This document shows positions 62,710 to 64,000 of a stretch of DNA of 64,000 nt, in pieces. The notes below the pieces were generated by a model. The model did not search any database and was not told the origin of the DNA. It worked only from the letters and a program-made list of their open reading frames with translations. Position 1 is the first letter of the stretch; each line of letters opens with the position of its first letter. This stretch comes from Paenibacillus xylanexedens (GTDB lineage: Bacteria; Bacillota; Bacilli; Paenibacillales; Paenibacillaceae), in assembly GCF_007680605.1 (NCBI RefSeq), contig NZ_VEIO01000001.1, positions 2,051,276 to 2,115,275 on the forward strand. The letters are read 5' to 3'. The position numbers and the translations under genes were made by a program.

Positions 62710-63681
62710 TTACTTTCGTTCAAACTTCAAATCCTCCGTACGAATAGTCATCAGCTCCAGCTTACCCGGACTTCCATCCGAGTACTGCTCCAGCAAACGA
62801 ACCGCCTGATGCCGAATTGATCTCTCGATTGCATTCCTTACATACCTTGCGTTACTGAACGCATGCAACGAATCATTCTTTTCCTGAAGAAGATGTTGCT
62901 TTAACTTGAGTATGGTCTGCGGCATCAAAATATAATCACGCTCTTTGGCCATAATCTCCGAGATTTGGATCAACTGGTCAATCGTATAGTCTGGAAATTC
63001 AACCTGAATCGGAAAGCGGGAAGGCAAACCCGGATTCGTTTGAAGAAAAAAATCAATTTCTTCCGAGTATCCCGCCAAGATCAGAATAAACTGGTTTTTA
63101 TGGTCCTCCATTGATTTTACAAGTGTATCGATCGCTTCCTTGCCAAAATCCTTCTCCCCGCCGCGAGCCAGACTGTATGCCTCATCGATAAACAAAATGC
63201 CACCAAGGGCTTTCTTAACTAAATCTCTGGTCTTCTGAGCCGTATGACCAATATATTCCCCCACAAGGTCAGCACGTTCCACTTCAATAAGATGTCCTTT
63301 GTTCAAAACGCCCATCTTCTGAAACATTTTGGCTACGATTCTGGCTACCGTGGTTTTACCCGTTCCGGGGTTGCCTTTAAAGATCATATGATACACGTGT
63401 GCACCGCTTAGCAGACCTGCCTCGGAGCGCATCTGCGCAATCTGAAGAAACGCATAAATTTCGAACACCAAATCTTTGATATTTTCGAGTCCAACCAGTT
63501 GCTCAAGTTCACCCTGAATTTCCTGAAAATGCGCATGCTTTGTTATACTTTTAGCCGCTTGCACCGAGAGTGCTTCATCTCTAGCGAGTATTTGAGGTTC
63601 TTGGTTACGCAATACCACATTAATTTGCCTGGATGGTCTGCCTCCCGGTTGCCCTCCTGCAGCCATGACCCGTCCGTTCAT
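62710..63681 (-). CDS. spoVK: Stage V sporulation protein K, AAA+ ATPase
   Basis: A 323-residue CbbX/SpoVK-type AAA+ ATPase. Walker A is GNPGTGKTTVARIV near residue 110, Walker B is GILFIDEAYSLARGG near residue 170, and SRFPIQVEF has the arginine finger. Needed for spore maturation in Bacillus; its substrate is unknown. RBS AGAGGTG lies upstream of the ATG. It supports the organism being a spore-former. Confidence 0.92.
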   Translation of the reverse strand: MNGRVMAAGGQPGGRPSRQINVVLRNQEPQILARDEALSVQAAKSITKHAHFQEIQGELEQLVGLENIKDLVFEIYAFLQIAQMRSEAGLLSGAHVYHMIFKGNPGTGKTTVARIVAKMFQKMGVLNKGHLIEVERADLVGEYIGHTAQKTRDLVKKALGGILFIDEAYSLARGGEKDFGKEAIDTLVKSMEDHKNQFILILAGYSEEIDFFLQTNPGLPSRFPIQVEFPDYTIDQLIQISEIMAKERDYILMPQTILKLKQHLLQEKNDSLHAFSNARYVRNAIERSIRHQAVRLLEQYSDGSPGKLELMTIRTEDLKFERK

Positions 63682-63795
63682 TCGCCATCACCTCTATTTT
63701 ATCGGGCTGATCTCTCCTGATTATTAATGTATTCTATCAGGTGTCCAGATATTAGAAGGATGTACAAGAAAAGTTCCGGTCAGAAAAAATTCGTT

Positions 63796-64000
63796 TTAGA
63801 CCTGGATGTTTTTGCGAAACTCACCGTTCTCAAACAACGTTTGTCTGTGCTTCAGTGATAACTGAAAGTATGGGAACACATGAGCATCAATGGCATGAAG
63901 CAGTTCCTTCGCCGTTTTGTTCGCGAGATCATAATCTCCGGTTGTAATATGTTTGCGAGACAAGGCATCCTCAAGTTCATCCTCATCCAGCAAAAAGATC
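63796..64000 (-). CDS. C-terminal part of an unidentified protein (runs off the window)
   Basis: The frame is open from the end of the window to a stop at 63796. The visible 68 residues (ending KNIQV) read FLLDEDELEDALSRKHITTGDYDLANKTAKELL; no family was recognised and there is no start codon in the window. An apparent TTG start at 63993 is just the truncation. It lies upstream of spoVK on the same strand. Confidence 0.55.
   Translation of the reverse strand, partial: IFLLDEDELEDALSRKHITTGDYDLANKTAKELLHAIDAHVFPYFQLSLKHRQTLFENGEFRKNIQV

Overview
The window looks like chromosomal DNA of an endospore-forming Gram-positive bacterium, most likely Paenibacillus or a close relative. The evidence is strong AGGAGG-type ribosome binding sites, many TTG start codons, the gene order spoVK-hflX-ynbB-glnR-glnA, a divergent yneA/lexA pair with Bacillus-type SOS boxes, a pdhABCD operon, and a perfect PerR box upstream of fur. 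No rRNA, tRNA, CRISPR array, insertion sequence or prophage was seen. Genus assignment is inference; the gene families are read directly from the translated sequence.

Layout. 1-5.5 kb: the 5' part of an MFS transporter, a winged-helix regulator, a HAD hydrolase, topB and fur. 5.8-9.3 kb: gltD and the thyA-dfrA pair. 9.4-14.6 kb: the pyruvate dehydrogenase operon pdhA-pdhB-pdhC-pdhD with a sigma-A promoter in front of pdhA. 14.8-19.4 kb: an esterase, a low-molecular-weight tyrosine phosphatase with a TRIC-type channel gene, thiamine pyrophosphokinase, a secreted NlpC/P60 peptidase, and an orphan response regulator with a degenerate receiver domain. 19.5-24.1 kb: a thiazole-synthesis operon (tenI-thiO-thiS-thiG-thiF) behind a TPP riboswitch, a distant terminator and a promoter that overlaps the stop codon of the preceding ABC-F gene.

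25.7-36.4 kb is the most unusual part: a ten-gene, tightly overlapping Tad/Flp-like secretion or pilus operon. It starts with a Hanks-type kinase fused to a ParA/MinD-like domain, followed by a CpaB-like SAF protein, two divergent CpaE/TadZ-like proteins, a CpaF/TadA-type ATPase with an N-terminal hydrophobic segment, a double-length TadB/TadC-like membrane protein, and four small single-span proteins of unknown function. All three ParA-like domains lack the Walker A lysine. No prepilin peptidase and no standard Flp pilin are present. A long hairpin with a short T tract lies between its promoter and first gene.

36.4-46.3 kb: an RlmM-like methyltransferase, a YlmA-like ABC ATPase, a thioredoxin-like protein, a receiver-like protein, endonuclease IV and an Fpg/Nei glycosylase (a base-excision-repair pair with overlapping genes), a NagD-like phosphatase, ribonuclease Z and metH. 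mtnD diverges from metH. 47-51.7 kb: a GntR regulator and an LplA/YtcQ-type sugar ABC importer with a cre-like site over its promoter. 52-56.5 kb: a HAD hydrolase, a PH-like membrane protein, a DUF896 protein, yneA, lexA and an aldehyde dehydrogenase. 57-57.8 kb: two small secreted proteins of unknown function. 58-64 kb: glnA, glnR, ynbB, hflX, spoVK and a partial gene.

Most of the window is core metabolism and housekeeping. The Tad-like operon, the degenerate response regulator and the two small secreted proteins are the accessory-looking parts.
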